From: Blautia sp.
Lineage (GTDB): Bacteria; Bacillota; Clostridia; Lachnospirales; Lachnospiraceae
Reading direction: 5' to 3'
Length of the DNA stretch: 33,742 bases
NCBI GenBank assembly: GCA_022770365.1
Contig: JALEHU010000037.1
Coordinates: forward strand, 1 to 33,742
Below the pieces are notes generated by a model. That model had not been told where the DNA came from, made no database searches, and saw nothing but the letters and a program-made list of their open reading frames with translations. Of this stretch, positions 23,167 through 31,203 are shown piece after piece. The position numbers and the translations under genes were made by a program. Numbering within the stretch: the first letter of the stretch is position 1; the number at the start of each line of letters is the position of its first letter.

Positions 23167-23422
23167 CCTCTTCCTCCTCGTCCGACTTCATAATGGCATG
23201 AATCTTTTTTAGCGTAATAAAGAACAGGACACTGGTGATTCCGGCACCCACGGCAGCCTCTGTAATAGCAAGGTCCGGAGATTCCAGAAGGATCCAGATG
23301 ACCGACATTACAAGGCTGTAAGACATAAAAATCAGAATGGAATTCAGCAGGTTTTTGGAAAAGCTGACAGAGACTGCGCAGACTACCAGAAAACCCAGTA
23401 AAATACATGTAAAAATCTGCAT
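23159..23422 (-). CDS. MbhD/DUF4040-like antiporter subunit
   Basis: A small, 87-aa protein with three membrane helices. It matches the MbhD (DUF4040) domain: SKNLLNSILIFMSYSLVMSV, then LLESPDLAITEAAVGAGITS carrying the conserved Glu/Asp residues. This domain is the C-terminal part of MrpA in classical Mrp systems, here freed as its own gene as in Mbh-type clusters. I start at ATG 23422, because AAGGAGG lies 9 nt upstream and the longer frame overlaps mrpG with a lysine-rich stretch. The mrpG stop is 1 bp before. It ends in a very acidic tail (DEEEEDE). Confidence 0.9.
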   Translation of the reverse strand: MQIFTCILLGFLVVCAVSVSFSKNLLNSILIFMSYSLVMSVIWILLESPDLAITEAAVGAGITSVLFFITLKKIHAIMKSDEEEEDE

Positions 23423-23423
23423 A

Positions 23424-23810
23424 CTACGCATCCTCCTTCTGTTCTTTCTCTTTTTTCTGTTCTTTCTCTTTTTCCAATTCTTCCAGGGTAATCCTGCGAT
23501 AGTGTACTTCCTGGTCTTCATTAGTAGTAACCTCAAGTCTGGAGATCAGATGGGAAGACACCGGCGAAGAAAACCACAAAAAAACAATCACCAGAAACAG
23601 CTTCAGCGTGGTAAAATTCCACCCGCTCATGATCATCAGTCCTACAAGAGAAAAACCGATTCCCAGTGTATCTCCCATTGCCGCCGCATGCATCCTGTTC
23701 AGCACATAGCGGAACCGGAAAACCCCGATCATTTCAATCGCAAAAATCCCGAGTCCGAACAGCAGGAATGCCGCCCCCGCCAGGAAACGAATCCACTCAA
23801 TCACAGTCAT
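23424..23810 (-). CDS. mrpG: MrpG antiporter subunit
   Basis: The 128-aa MrpG (PhaG/MnhG family) has three membrane helices. Motifs include GAAFLLFGLGIFAIEMIGVF, RMHAAAMGDTLGIGFSLVGL (the conserved R-x-H-A-x-x-x-x-D-T-x-G signature) and SSPVSSHLISRLE. The start is ATG 23810 with GGAGG 9 nt upstream. A longer frame begins at a TTG and is rejected. It overlaps mrpF by 14 bp. The C-terminus is a low-complexity KEKEQ repeat encoded by a near-perfect tandem DNA repeat (about 23438-23470), which could vary in length by slippage. Confidence 0.93.
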   Translation of the reverse strand: MTVIEWIRFLAGAAFLLFGLGIFAIEMIGVFRFRYVLNRMHAAAMGDTLGIGFSLVGLMIMSGWNFTTLKLFLVIVFLWFSSPVSSHLISRLEVTTNEDQEVHYRRITLEELEKEKEQKKEKEQKEDA

Positions 23811-24129
23811 TTTTCTTCGCCTCCTCAATTTTCTTCCCCTGATAAACGCCCAGGTAAACTTTGGTCAGGCAGACAACTGCCAGAAAGCTGATCATTGCGT
23901 AGATCAGACAGATATCCACCAGATATCCCTCCTGCAGCATCAGAGCCAGAATGGCAATTATGACCATGGTCATCGTTCCCATCATATTGGTGGCAACGAT
24001 TCTGTCTGCAACTTTCGGGCCGATGATGGCACGGATCAGACACAGCACCACCATAACAGACAGGAAAATCAGTGCTGCGACAAAAAGTATATGATATGCC
24101 TGCCCAAGAGCAGCTGATGTATTTTCCAT
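23797..24129 (-). CDS. mrpF: MrpF antiporter subunit
   Basis: A 110-aa protein with three membrane helices of the MrpF/PhaF/MnhF family. It is recognised by LCLIRAIIGPKVADRIVATNMMG (the conserved G-P-x-x-x-D-R-[IV] motif, residues about 30-50) and YLVDICLIYAMISFLAVV. The ATG at 24129 is preceded by AAAGGA. It follows mrpE by 14 bp and overlaps mrpG. In Mrp complexes MrpF with MrpE and MrpG forms a membrane module beside the antiporter subunits. Confidence 0.95.
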   Translation of the reverse strand: MENTSAALGQAYHILFVAALIFLSVMVVLCLIRAIIGPKVADRIVATNMMGTMTMVIIAILALMLQEGYLVDICLIYAMISFLAVVCLTKVYLGVYQGKKIEEAKKNDCD

Positions 24130-24143
24130 AACTTTTTTCCTTT

Positions 24144-24608
24144 CTATTTGTCCTGTTCAATGTCGGAAAGCAGCTTCACAAATATGGAATCTGCCATTCC
24201 TACCGCAAATTCATCATCCAGACAATGTACTACATAATCAGACTCTTCCAGTGACACCGTAATCGTGCCCGGTGTCAGGGTAATGGCATTTGCCAGCATC
24301 GCCCTTCCCACAGGAGTCTTCATATCTGAATGAAAGCTCACCAGTGCAGGCTCCGCTTCTTCTTTTTCGGACAGGATCATGTGAATGACCGCAAAATTGG
24401 CTTTTACAATTTCCATGATCAGTACACAGGAATATCGCAGAAATTTGAATACTTTCCGGTAATTCTGCTTTTCTTTTTCCACACTGTAGTCCATAAATTT
24501 ACAGGTAAATGCAAAAATCGCTCCCGCAATCACAATTCCAAAAATGCATATTTCCAATGTGAATTTACCATTAAAAATGATCCATAACAAAAAATACAAC
24601 AGATACAT
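24144..24608 (-). CDS. mrpE: MrpE antiporter subunit, first gene of the operon
   Basis: A 154-aa MrpE/MnhE family protein: two N-terminal membrane helices (MYLLYFLLWIIFNGKFTLEI), then a soluble domain with LANAITLTPGTITVSLEESD and the YVVHCLDDE motif typical of MrpE. The ATG at 24608 has AAAGGAG 6 nt upstream, and the seven-residue longer start is rejected. It heads a nine-gene operon that runs to 15129 with gaps of at most 25 bp. The likely role of the complex is Na+(or K+)/H+ antiport for pH and sodium homeostasis, possibly linked to membrane energy conservation in this anaerobe. Confidence 0.94.
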   Translation of the reverse strand: MYLLYFLLWIIFNGKFTLEICIFGIVIAGAIFAFTCKFMDYSVEKEKQNYRKVFKFLRYSCVLIMEIVKANFAVIHMILSEKEEAEPALVSFHSDMKTPVGRAMLANAITLTPGTITVSLEESDYVVHCLDDEFAVGMADSIFVKLLSDIEQDK

Positions 24609-24646
24609 CGTTGTCTCCTTTCCTGCCATTTATATAAACAAACCTA

Positions 24647-24655
24647 AGTATAACA
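24647..24655 (-). promoter_or_regulatory. Extended -10 promoter of the Mrp operon
   Basis: On the minus strand TGTTATACT (24655-24647) is an extended -10 element. The -35 region is poor. A start near 24640 would leave a leader of about 30 nt before mrpE. Confidence 0.45.
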
Positions 24656-24688
24656 TATTTCTTTTCAAAATACCTCATTTTCTTACAA

Positions 24689-24716
24689 AAAAAGAGCACC
24701 TTGCAGCGCTCTTTTT
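24689..24716. terminator. Bidirectional hairpin terminator
   Basis: AAAAAGAGC (24689-24697) pairs with GCTCTTTTT (24708-24716), giving U-runs on both strands. It separates the flavoprotein gene from the Mrp operon and would stop minus-strand readthrough. Confidence 0.75.
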
Positions 24717-24803
24717 AGCCATCTCATACACTCCGTTTTCTGTTTCCGGCCGATACTTCCTGTAAATTGCACAAATTCTCCTGACGTTTTCGTCTTCACT
24801 CTG

Positions 24804-24842
24804 TCAGAATCGGTCTTTCATCCTGAAAGATTCTGATTTTTT
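24804..24842 (+). terminator. Terminator-like hairpin next to the flavoprotein gene
   Basis: TCAGAATC (24804-24811) pairs with GATTCTGA (24829-24836), with an inner CTTTC/GAAAG stem. A T-run follows on the plus strand (24837-24842). It lies just after the stop codon of the minus-strand gene, for which the U-run is on the wrong side. Confidence 0.4.
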
Positions 24843-25392
24843 ATTCTTCTTCATTAAAATACCGGATAATATCTTTCAGTTCTTCAACAGCATGTTCATT
24901 CGCTATAGCCGGCGTTGTATCTGTGTTATTGCAGAAAACTTTCCGGATATCACGGCAATTCATATCATGGAGAAGGATACAGGCAGTATCATACGCTTTA
25001 TCCATTCCTCCGCTTCCGCCGCCTACCAGCACGACTGCTCCTTTTTTCGGTTTTTCAATACATTTTTCTTTTCTCAGAAAGCCGGCACTGAAATAAGTCT
25101 GCAGCCTGCTTCCGACATCCAGCAGCTTCCCGGTCAGCTCCGAAAAATAAAGAGGGGATGCAATAACGATATTGTCACATTCCTGAATGTATGCATATAC
25201 ATCCTGCATTTCGTCCTTAATGGCGCAGCCGCTGTTTTTCCAGCAATACCGGCAGTCTACGCAGGGAGAGATATCGCATCTGTAGGCATTTACAAGCTTA
25301 TATTCCCCCTTGATATTCTCTGTCACCATATTAATCAGGCTCACAGTATCTCCCTTTGCTCTTGGAGAACCGTTAAAAATCAATGTTTTCAT
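24841..25392 (-). CDS. Iron-sulfur-flavoprotein-like NADPH:FMN reductase family protein
   Basis: A 183-aa flavodoxin-fold protein: phosphate-binding loop FNGSPRAKGDT (residues 6-16), then SPCVDCRYCWKNSGC (about 43-57), a cysteine cluster resembling the compact Fe-S motif of archaeal and clostridial iron-sulfur flavoproteins. IVIASPLYFSELTGKL, the FMN-contact loop, follows. It probably shuttles electrons or reduces quinones or nitro compounds in the cytoplasm; the substrate is unknown. I start at ATG 25392 (AAAGGA upstream). The longer frame reaches toward the MATE gene, which ends 28 bp before, so the two are likely cotranscribed. Confidence 0.88.
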   Translation of the reverse strand: MKTLIFNGSPRAKGDTVSLINMVTENIKGEYKLVNAYRCDISPCVDCRYCWKNSGCAIKDEMQDVYAYIQECDNIVIASPLYFSELTGKLLDVGSRLQTYFSAGFLRKEKCIEKPKKGAVVLVGGGSGGMDKAYDTACILLHDMNCRDIRKVFCNNTDTTPAIANEHAVEELKDIIRYFNEEE

Positions 25393-25420
25393 TTCCCGTT
25401 CCTTTCTCACTGTAAGATTT

Positions 25421-26707
25421 TCACTGCTTTCGCTTTTTCTGCCTTTCATCTTTTCTGCTTTTTATCTCTTCCGGCATTTTCCTGCACGTCACAAAATAAT
25501 ACGGTATCTCAAACATCAGCATCAGGGACCATCCGGTCACACAGGCAAATGCAATCCCCTCCATTCCCAGCTCCGGTGCCAGAAGGTACGTACAAACAGT
25601 ACGAACGGAAATCTGTATAGTCGTTCCGATAATGGTAGTATACATTTTTCCCATCCCACGGAAGAATCCCTGGAAACCATTGGTCAGTGCAGGCCATAGA
25701 TAAAAAACACACATGTACATCAGATATCTGCTTCCAAGATTGACAACTTCCTTCGCTCCTTCCCCCGTTACAAACATGGAGATCATTGGTGTTCTGAAAA
25801 GTGCTGTAATGCTCCCTATGATCAGCCAGTAACAGATTTCCAGACGGATTCCTGCGCGAAATCCCGTTCTGATTCTGTCATATTTTTTTGCTCCTTTGTT
25901 CTGTGCAATATACGTAGAGATCGCAGAAGCAATTCCCTGTTCCGGAATACACGCAAAGTCATCAACCCTTGTCACCGCATTAAATGCAGCAATCGTACTG
26001 ACTCCCAGCGCATTCACCTGTCCCTGGATCAGCACCTTCCCCACCGGCTGAACTGCCTGTTGAAAAGCTGTAGATCCTCCGTAATTCATAATCCTTTTCA
26101 GCATCATACGGTCTATTTTCCACTGTCCTTTGCGCGGCCAGAGTTCCTTCACTTTCAGCAGCATATAACCGCATGCCAGCACTGCATTCAGAACCGCGGA
26201 AAAAGCGAGAAATTTCAGGGGTGTTTTGGAATCTCCCACACTTTTGAGACCGGCTGCCAGTGCATTATAAATAAATGTAAACGGCATTCCCAGAAAAGTG
26301 ATCCTCAGATAAATCACCGTAATGTCATATATTTCTTCCGGTACAGCCATTACCTTCAGAATATCCGGTGTAAAGATCATACACAGAGCTGCCGCTGCCA
26401 CAGAAACAGCAGACCCTGAAAGCAGCATCGTGGCCATTGACTGACGCAGCAGTGTAAATTCTTTTCCGCCAAAATACTCACTCATGAGTACACCCGCACC
26501 GATGCACAATCCTGTAATTGCCAGTATTACAAGATTCATGACCGGACTTGCGATCCCCTCAGCCGCAAGCGCATTTTTCCCGATAAATCTTCCCGCTATA
26601 ATAGAATCCACCGCATTGTAGGCAAGCTGCAGCCAGTTTCCCAAAAGAAGCGGCAGCGCATATCGCCATAAGTGGCTGTGAGCCGAACCTTTTGTCATAT
26701 CCCGCAT
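25421..26707 (-). CDS. MATE family multidrug/cation efflux protein, apparently missing a segment
   Basis: A polytopic exporter of the MATE family. It begins MRDMTKGSAHSHLWRYALPL (initiation may be at the second Met, 26698) and has the LGNWLQLAYNAVDSIIAGRFIG first helix and RVDDFACIPEQGIASAISTYIAQNKGA of the second half. At 428 residues it is shorter than the usual 440-460. After VLNAVL, where the family normally continues through a further loop and helix (…GVAGAAIATVISQ), the sequence jumps directly to ACGYMLLKVKELW, so about 30 residues seem deleted in frame. It might still fold or be inactive. The flavoprotein gene follows 28 bp downstream. Confidence 0.88.
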   Translation of the reverse strand: MRDMTKGSAHSHLWRYALPLLLGNWLQLAYNAVDSIIAGRFIGKNALAAEGIASPVMNLVILAITGLCIGAGVLMSEYFGGKEFTLLRQSMATMLLSGSAVSVAAAALCMIFTPDILKVMAVPEEIYDITVIYLRITFLGMPFTFIYNALAAGLKSVGDSKTPLKFLAFSAVLNAVLACGYMLLKVKELWPRKGQWKIDRMMLKRIMNYGGSTAFQQAVQPVGKVLIQGQVNALGVSTIAAFNAVTRVDDFACIPEQGIASAISTYIAQNKGAKKYDRIRTGFRAGIRLEICYWLIIGSITALFRTPMISMFVTGEGAKEVVNLGSRYLMYMCVFYLWPALTNGFQGFFRGMGKMYTTIIGTTIQISVRTVCTYLLAPELGMEGIAFACVTGWSLMLMFEIPYYFVTCRKMPEEIKSRKDERQKKRKQ

Positions 26708-27078
26708 AATCTGTAAACTTCCGTTCTATACTCCAGGCAAAGCGGTCATACATGATTCGCATCCCTGCCTGATATTTCCAGTTGTCTTGTGTAGTTATTT
26801 TGAAACCGATGTACTACGAATCCCGCACAAATATAACTTATAACATAATTCTTCATATGGCAACATGATTTCCGATTTCTTTTCTGATTTCCGTTTTTTA
26901 AAATATTGTTCCGATTCCCAAAAAGAAAGAAGATTGTTACTGTGCACTTCGTTCACAGCAACAGAAGGTTCTGCTCCACCGATCATAATTGACCTTTGGA
27001 GCAGAACCCCCTTTATGATTTGATTATTCGAATACTTCTGCGCAAAATCATATTCGATCTGCATCCTGCCGGATTCTC
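26708..27078. other. Gene-free region between the MATE gene and the ABC importer
   Basis: It holds a 12-bp perfect hairpin (26967-27008) followed on the minus strand by a second small CTGTG/CACAG hairpin and a T-rich tract, together a likely end for the ABC operon. Next to the MATE start, one minus-strand frame (to about 26762) reads MRIMYDRFAWSIERKF, which looks coding-like and may be a gene scrap. The 89-codon minus-strand frame at 26795-27064 runs straight through the hairpins and is not credible. Confidence 0.45.
26967..27008 (-). terminator. Strong hairpin downstream of the ABC importer operon
   Basis: GGTTCTGCTCCA (26967-26978) pairs with TGGAGCAGAACC (26997-27008), 12 bp without mismatch and an 18-nt loop. 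No immediate U-tract, but a second hairpin and a T-rich stretch follow on the minus strand. It probably protects or ends the operon mRNA. Confidence 0.5.
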
Positions 27079-27951
27079 TTAGCCTTTTACACCGCCTGAG
27101 GTCAATCCGCCCACCAGATGCTTTTCAATGCAGACAAACAAAATAACAACCGGTATCGTTGCAAATAAAGATGATGCAAACAAATACTGCCATTCAATCA
27201 TATTGTAACCATTAAATACTGTAATACCAACAGTCAGAGGTTTCAGCAGATCACTGGAGATCAGCGTCAGCGCAACCGTATACTCATTCCATGCATTGAT
27301 AAACACAAAGATCAGGGCGGTTACAATACCAGGTGCAGCTACAGGGATCAGAACACGGATCATCGCCTGAAGCTGATTACATCCGTCAATGGTCGCCGCC
27401 TGCTCCATCTCCGAAGAGATAGACATAAATGTTCCTCTCAGAAGCCAGATAGCAAAGGCCTGATTAAAAGCTGCATTGACAAAAACCAGAGCTATCAGAG
27501 TATCTGTAAGGTGAAGCACGCTCATAACTTTGTAGATACCTACCAGAAGTACTACCGGAGCAAACATCTGAGAGATAATTACCAGACCAAGGAAAAATTT
27601 CTTGCCTTTAAATTTCATACGGGACAGCGCATAAGCTGCCGGAATTCCACAGATGATGGCAATTGCAGTAGCCCCTCCGGCTACAATGATCGAATTCAGG
27701 AAATATCTTGCCAGAGGTGCCAGGGTCCAGATATCCGTAAAGTTGTTCCATTCCCATTCGATAGGAAGAATCGTGCCCTTCATGGCATAAATCTCGGCAC
27801 GGGATTTCAGAGCAGTGGTAAACATTGCAAAATACGGATACAACGTAATCAAGGATACGATGATCACAGACACATAAAGGAGTACGCGAAGTGCCTTTTC
27901 TTTAGGAGTCTGCGCTTTTTTTATGTATTTCTTTTCTTTTGTCTTACTCAT
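27079..27951 (-). CDS. Carbohydrate ABC transporter permease, MalG type
   Basis: The second membrane permease (290 aa, six helices) of a CUT1-type sugar importer. After a lysine-rich N-terminus, the first helix is LLYVSVIIVSLITLYPYFAM. The ATPase-contact EAA loop is EMEQAATIDGCNQLQAMIRVLIP (about 195-217), and the protein ends LVGGLTSGGVKG, the MalG-type GLTxGxVKG. It overlaps the upstream permease by 8 bp. No ATPase gene is present, so a shared MsmK-type ATPase encoded elsewhere is expected. Substrate unknown. Confidence 0.95.
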   Translation of the reverse strand: MSKTKEKKYIKKAQTPKEKALRVLLYVSVIIVSLITLYPYFAMFTTALKSRAEIYAMKGTILPIEWEWNNFTDIWTLAPLARYFLNSIIVAGGATAIAIICGIPAAYALSRMKFKGKKFFLGLVIISQMFAPVVLLVGIYKVMSVLHLTDTLIALVFVNAAFNQAFAIWLLRGTFMSISSEMEQAATIDGCNQLQAMIRVLIPVAAPGIVTALIFVFINAWNEYTVALTLISSDLLKPLTVGITVFNGYNMIEWQYLFASSLFATIPVVILFVCIEKHLVGGLTSGGVKG

Positions 27952-28834
27952 CCTGCTCCTCCTTTCTCAGGGACACTACCATATAAACAGAGGCGCAGAT
28001 ACATAAGATCATAAAACCGATGACGGAAATAGCAGCTGCCTCGCCGGTTCTTCCTTTATAGAAAGCCTGCTTATACAGGTATGTAACTAATGTATCAGTT
28101 CTGTTCGCCGGATCGCCCTTGGTAATCGTCCACACGATCGGGAAGGAGTTGAATACATAAATAATATTCAATACTGTGCTGACAGTAAGAGAAGATTTCA
28201 CAAGCGGCAGAGTAATTCTGAACAGTTTCTGCCAGAAACCAGCTCCATCCACAGTAGCCGCTTCATAATAAGAAGCATCAATACTCTGCAGTCCTGAAAG
28301 TACACAGAATGTTACAAATGGAATCGTTACAAAAATACCAACCCAACATTCCCATGCAAAGTACACTGCCGGAGTAGGTGTCCAGTTCACAGCCTTATTG
28401 ATGATCCCCAGCTTCATCAGAAGAGTATTTAATGTACCGTAGTCACCGTCAATAATGAATTTCCATACACTTGCCTGGATGATCAGGGAAGTTGCCCAGG
28501 GAAATACTACGATTGCGCGAACGATCTTTCTTCCGCGGAATTCATTATTCAGAACAAGGGCCAGCACAAATCCAATCAGCGTAGATAATCCTACAACCAC
28601 GATCGTCCATACCACCGTATTCTTCAGCACCATACCAAAGCTTGCACTTTTCAGTACTTTTGCAAAGTTATCTAACCCTGCAAATCCTTTGATCAAGCCG
28701 GATCTGCTCACTTCACTAAGGGATGTACGGAACACTTCAAAAATCGGGAACAGGATAAATATTACCATCAATAATATGCTCGGGCAAAGCCAGATGTACG
28801 GGCTGGCTGCCTTCAATAATTTCTTTTTTTTCAT
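27944..28834 (-). CDS. Carbohydrate ABC transporter permease, MalF type
   Basis: The first permease (296 aa, six helices) of the importer. It has the typical start SPYIWLCPSILLMVIFILFP and the EAA loop ASYYEAATVDGAGFWQKLFR (about 208-227) that docks on the ATPase, followed by ITLPLVK. A long periplasm-facing loop as in E. coli MalF is absent, as usual in Firmicutes. Its ATG at 28834 follows the binding-protein gene by 153 bp across a hairpin (28868-28894) that likely sets a lower expression level for the membrane part. Intact. Confidence 0.95.
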   Translation of the reverse strand: MKKKKLLKAASPYIWLCPSILLMVIFILFPIFEVFRTSLSEVSRSGLIKGFAGLDNFAKVLKSASFGMVLKNTVVWTIVVVGLSTLIGFVLALVLNNEFRGRKIVRAIVVFPWATSLIIQASVWKFIIDGDYGTLNTLLMKLGIINKAVNWTPTPAVYFAWECWVGIFVTIPFVTFCVLSGLQSIDASYYEAATVDGAGFWQKLFRITLPLVKSSLTVSTVLNIIYVFNSFPIVWTITKGDPANRTDTLVTYLYKQAFYKGRTGEAAAISVIGFMILCICASVYMVVSLRKEEQDE

Positions 28835-28867
28835 ATTTCACCACCAGTTCCAAACTCATCTGTACAA

Positions 28868-28894
28868 AGAGCCGGACCATTTAAGCCCGGCTCT
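28868..28894 (-). terminator. Attenuating hairpin between binding protein and permease genes
   Basis: AGAGCCGG (28868-28875) pairs with CCGGCTCT (28887-28894). On the minus strand it is followed by a short UUUGU. Such hairpins after binding-protein genes reduce readthrough and stabilise the upstream mRNA, giving more binding protein than permease. Confidence 0.6.
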
Positions 28895-28987
28895 AGGTTT
28901 CAATCTCATGAAATTATGTTTTCATCTGTTCTGTATGACAGAAGACAGCACGGGATATTTTCCGCCGAACAGCTGTCATTCCTCTTA

Positions 28988-30220
28988 TCAGCCTGCAATA
29001 TCAGCCTGAAGCTCGTCTAACAGTTCTCTTACATCCTCACCAAGAAGTGCTCTCTGCTCAACATCGATAACGCCCTGTTTTACATCTGCCCATTCAGCTT
29101 TTGCTGTCGGATAGAATTTGCTGGAACCTACAATGTCAACCCATGCAGCCATGCTCTCGTCTGCAGCTGCAACTGCTTCGCCGCCTGCTTCTGTTGCCGG
29201 AAGGAAGCCTTCCATCAGTACCCAGTCAGAGTAACGTGCATCTTCATAGAAATAGTCGAAGAATTTTGTGATAGCAGCAAGCTCTTCATCTGAATATCCA
29301 TTGTCGAAGCACATGAAACGGTCCATAACACCTGCGGATACGGATTCTGTTCCGTTAGCCGGAATTGCTGCTACTCCATAGTTCACTTCGTGTCCGCCGT
29401 CTGCTATGTAAGTCGGTAAGCTGTTCGGTGCAATAACCATAGCTACCTGGCCTGCGCCAAACATATCCTGCAGATCGTAACGTGTATCGTTGGCCGGATC
29501 ACTGTTGGTGTAACCGGAATTAACAAGACCAATAGCATATTCAATAGCTTCTACGTTCGCGTCGCTGTTAAGTGCCCACTCACCGTTCTCATCAACAAAA
29601 CCGCCGCCATTATTCCATGTATAGTAAGCAAAAGCAGCCTGTCCTTCATCTGTGGTCATGTCAATACCCCATGGATAAATGCTGTCGTCATAAGCCTTGA
29701 TTGCTTCGCATGCAGCTGTCAGTTCTTCCCATGTAGTCGGAACTTCTACTCCTGCTGCCTCAAGAATATCTTTGTTGTAATACATGGCACGTGCGGAAGC
29801 CAGATCCGGAACTGCCCATACAACGTCGTCCACTACAGACTGTTCCAGGAAAGAAGGATACATTTTGGCATATGTTTCTTCAGAAACATAGTCCTGAGCC
29901 GGAAGAAGGAGTCCGTCAGCCTGATAGTCCGCGAATACATCGATATTCAGAACGTCCGGTGCATTGTTGCCCTGGATACGTGTATTTACTACAGTATAAA
30001 TATCGTTCCATGAAACAACTTCTACATTCAGATTAATGTCCGGATTGTCTGTGTTAAAGGAATCCACAAAGTTTGCCCACCATTCTTTGGTGTTCTGGCC
30101 ATACTCTGCTGCAATGACATTAACTTCCACTTTGTCGCCTTCGGATGCCATAACTCCCGTTGTCATGGATCCAACCATGGTCATTGCCAAAAGTGCTGCA
30201 AAAATTCTTTTCTTCATCAT
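28988..30220 (-). CDS. ABC transporter sugar-binding protein without a visible lipobox
   Basis: A 410-aa extracellular solute-binding protein of the UgpB/MalE-like family (type 1): signal sequence MMKKRIFAALLAMTMVGSMT (about 1-25), then WWANFVDSFNTDNPDINLNV, NAPDVLNIDVFADY, and TTWEELTAACEAIKAYD, the usual ligand-lobe motifs. It is acidic, with codon choice suggesting high expression. Unlike most Gram-positive binding proteins there is no Cys in the signal region. The cleavage-like site is VMA-SEG, so it may be released or held by the permease. AAAGGAG precedes ATG 30220, and the next codon is also ATG. Strong promoter at 30336-30364. Confidence 0.94.
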   Translation of the reverse strand: MMKKRIFAALLAMTMVGSMTTGVMASEGDKVEVNVIAAEYGQNTKEWWANFVDSFNTDNPDINLNVEVVSWNDIYTVVNTRIQGNNAPDVLNIDVFADYQADGLLLPAQDYVSEETYAKMYPSFLEQSVVDDVVWAVPDLASARAMYYNKDILEAAGVEVPTTWEELTAACEAIKAYDDSIYPWGIDMTTDEGQAAFAYYTWNNGGGFVDENGEWALNSDANVEAIEYAIGLVNSGYTNSDPANDTRYDLQDMFGAGQVAMVIAPNSLPTYIADGGHEVNYGVAAIPANGTESVSAGVMDRFMCFDNGYSDEELAAITKFFDYFYEDARYSDWVLMEGFLPATEAGGEAVAAADESMAAWVDIVGSSKFYPTAKAEWADVKQGVIDVEQRALLGEDVRELLDELQADIAG

Positions 30221-30335
30221 AAATCTCCTTTCTTTTCAAGGCTTTAAAGCAAATAAGACGTAACCGAATCCGATTCTGTTATCTGATTTGTTACGCCTTT
30301 GTTGTTCTTTACCTTGTATTCTTTGATATGTGATT

Positions 30336-30364
30336 ATTTTACAAAATGTTGTCTCAATTGTCAA
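30336..30364 (-). promoter_or_regulatory. Promoter of the sugar importer operon
   Basis: A perfect TTGACA (30364-30359) and TAAAAT (30341-30336) lie 17 bp apart on the minus strand. The leader of about 110 nt contains an inverted repeat CGTAAC/GTTACG (about 30260-30298), a possible regulatory structure or operator. Confidence 0.75.
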
Positions 30365-30427
30365 TCGATTTTGTTATTATTTTTCGAATATTCCATCTTT
30401 CATAACAACATTCGATATTTCAAAGTA

Positions 30428-31123
30428 TTATTCAGACTTTGGTGTTTTTTCTGTTGCTCCACTGTTCTCTTCTGTTGCTTCAGCTGCATGCACATCGCTG
30501 CCCTCAGGCTCATTTTCTCTATCCTCAGGCTCCTCCTGGAGTCTTGCCTGCATGACTGCTCTTTCATGAATACTCTTGCCTTTCTTCTGCTCAGGTGCAG
30601 CATGACTCTGTGCCTTTGTTTTTGCAGTTTCTACCGCATAAACCCGCTCCGGTTCCGCTTTTGCGATCTTGCGGTATCTTCCTGCTCCCCATAACAAAAA
30701 CAGCGGAATCGCGATTGCCGTGAATAACATTCCCAGATTCATCATGTGAATGAAAAACAGGAATATCTGCATCACCACTTCCAGAATCAGAAGTGAAAGT
30801 ATCAGTCGAAATGTCCTAAGAGATCTGTCCACCCGATTGTTGCTTCGCACAGCCCAAAGGCCTACCGTTGCCTCCCACATTCCAACTATCAGGAAACAGA
30901 TTCCCACACCTCGTGCAAGCCCGATACTGATTCCTGCATCTTGAAGAATTTCCACACATTCACTGGTACCTTTTGCCGCCTCATGAGCAATTGTAAAAAA
31001 GTTGATTCCATACATGATCGTAGAAGTCACCGCTGTAAAAACCAGAAAAATACCGCCTGCAAAAAGTATCATTTTGGCATTCATTGCCTGGCGCAGCTGT
31101 TTCTGCCGTTCCATAGGATCCAT
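30428..31123 (-). CDS. Hypothetical tetra-spanning membrane protein with charged C-terminal tail
   Basis: A 231-aa protein of unknown family. Four membrane helices are evident (about 17-40, 70-90, 104-124 and 128-148), arranged in two pairs. Its last about 80 residues are hydrophilic and charged, rich in Glu, Lys and Ala (QARLQEEPEDRENEPEGSD), predicted disordered and cytoplasmic. The ATG at 31123 is preceded by AGGCGG, and a strong extended -10 promoter lies at 31165-31193. It is upstream of the sugar importer on the same strand, but that operon has its own promoter. No functional motif is recognised. Confidence 0.85.
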   Translation of the reverse strand: MDPMERQKQLRQAMNAKMILFAGGIFLVFTAVTSTIMYGINFFTIAHEAAKGTSECVEILQDAGISIGLARGVGICFLIVGMWEATVGLWAVRSNNRVDRSLRTFRLILSLLILEVVMQIFLFFIHMMNLGMLFTAIAIPLFLLWGAGRYRKIAKAEPERVYAVETAKTKAQSHAAPEQKKGKSIHERAVMQARLQEEPEDRENEPEGSDVHAAEATEENSGATEKTPKSE

Positions 31124-31164
31124 ATATTACGCCGCCTTTCTTAATGAAAATTTACAATACAGGT

Positions 31165-31193
31165 ATTATAGCATTTCCGACGGAGTTTAACAA
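31165..31193 (-). promoter_or_regulatory. Promoter of the membrane protein gene
   Basis: On the minus strand TTGTTA (31193-31188), 17 bp, and a perfect TATAAT (31170-31165) with a TGC extended -10. It lies between the ATPase stop and the membrane protein start. Confidence 0.75.
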
Positions 31194-31203
31194 ACAATAT
31201 CCT

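Noticed and set aside
26795-27064. Minus-strand 89-codon ORF after the MalG-type permease
   Set aside because: It runs through a perfect 12-bp hairpin and a second hairpin, lacks a convincing Shine-Dalgarno, and resembles no family I know.
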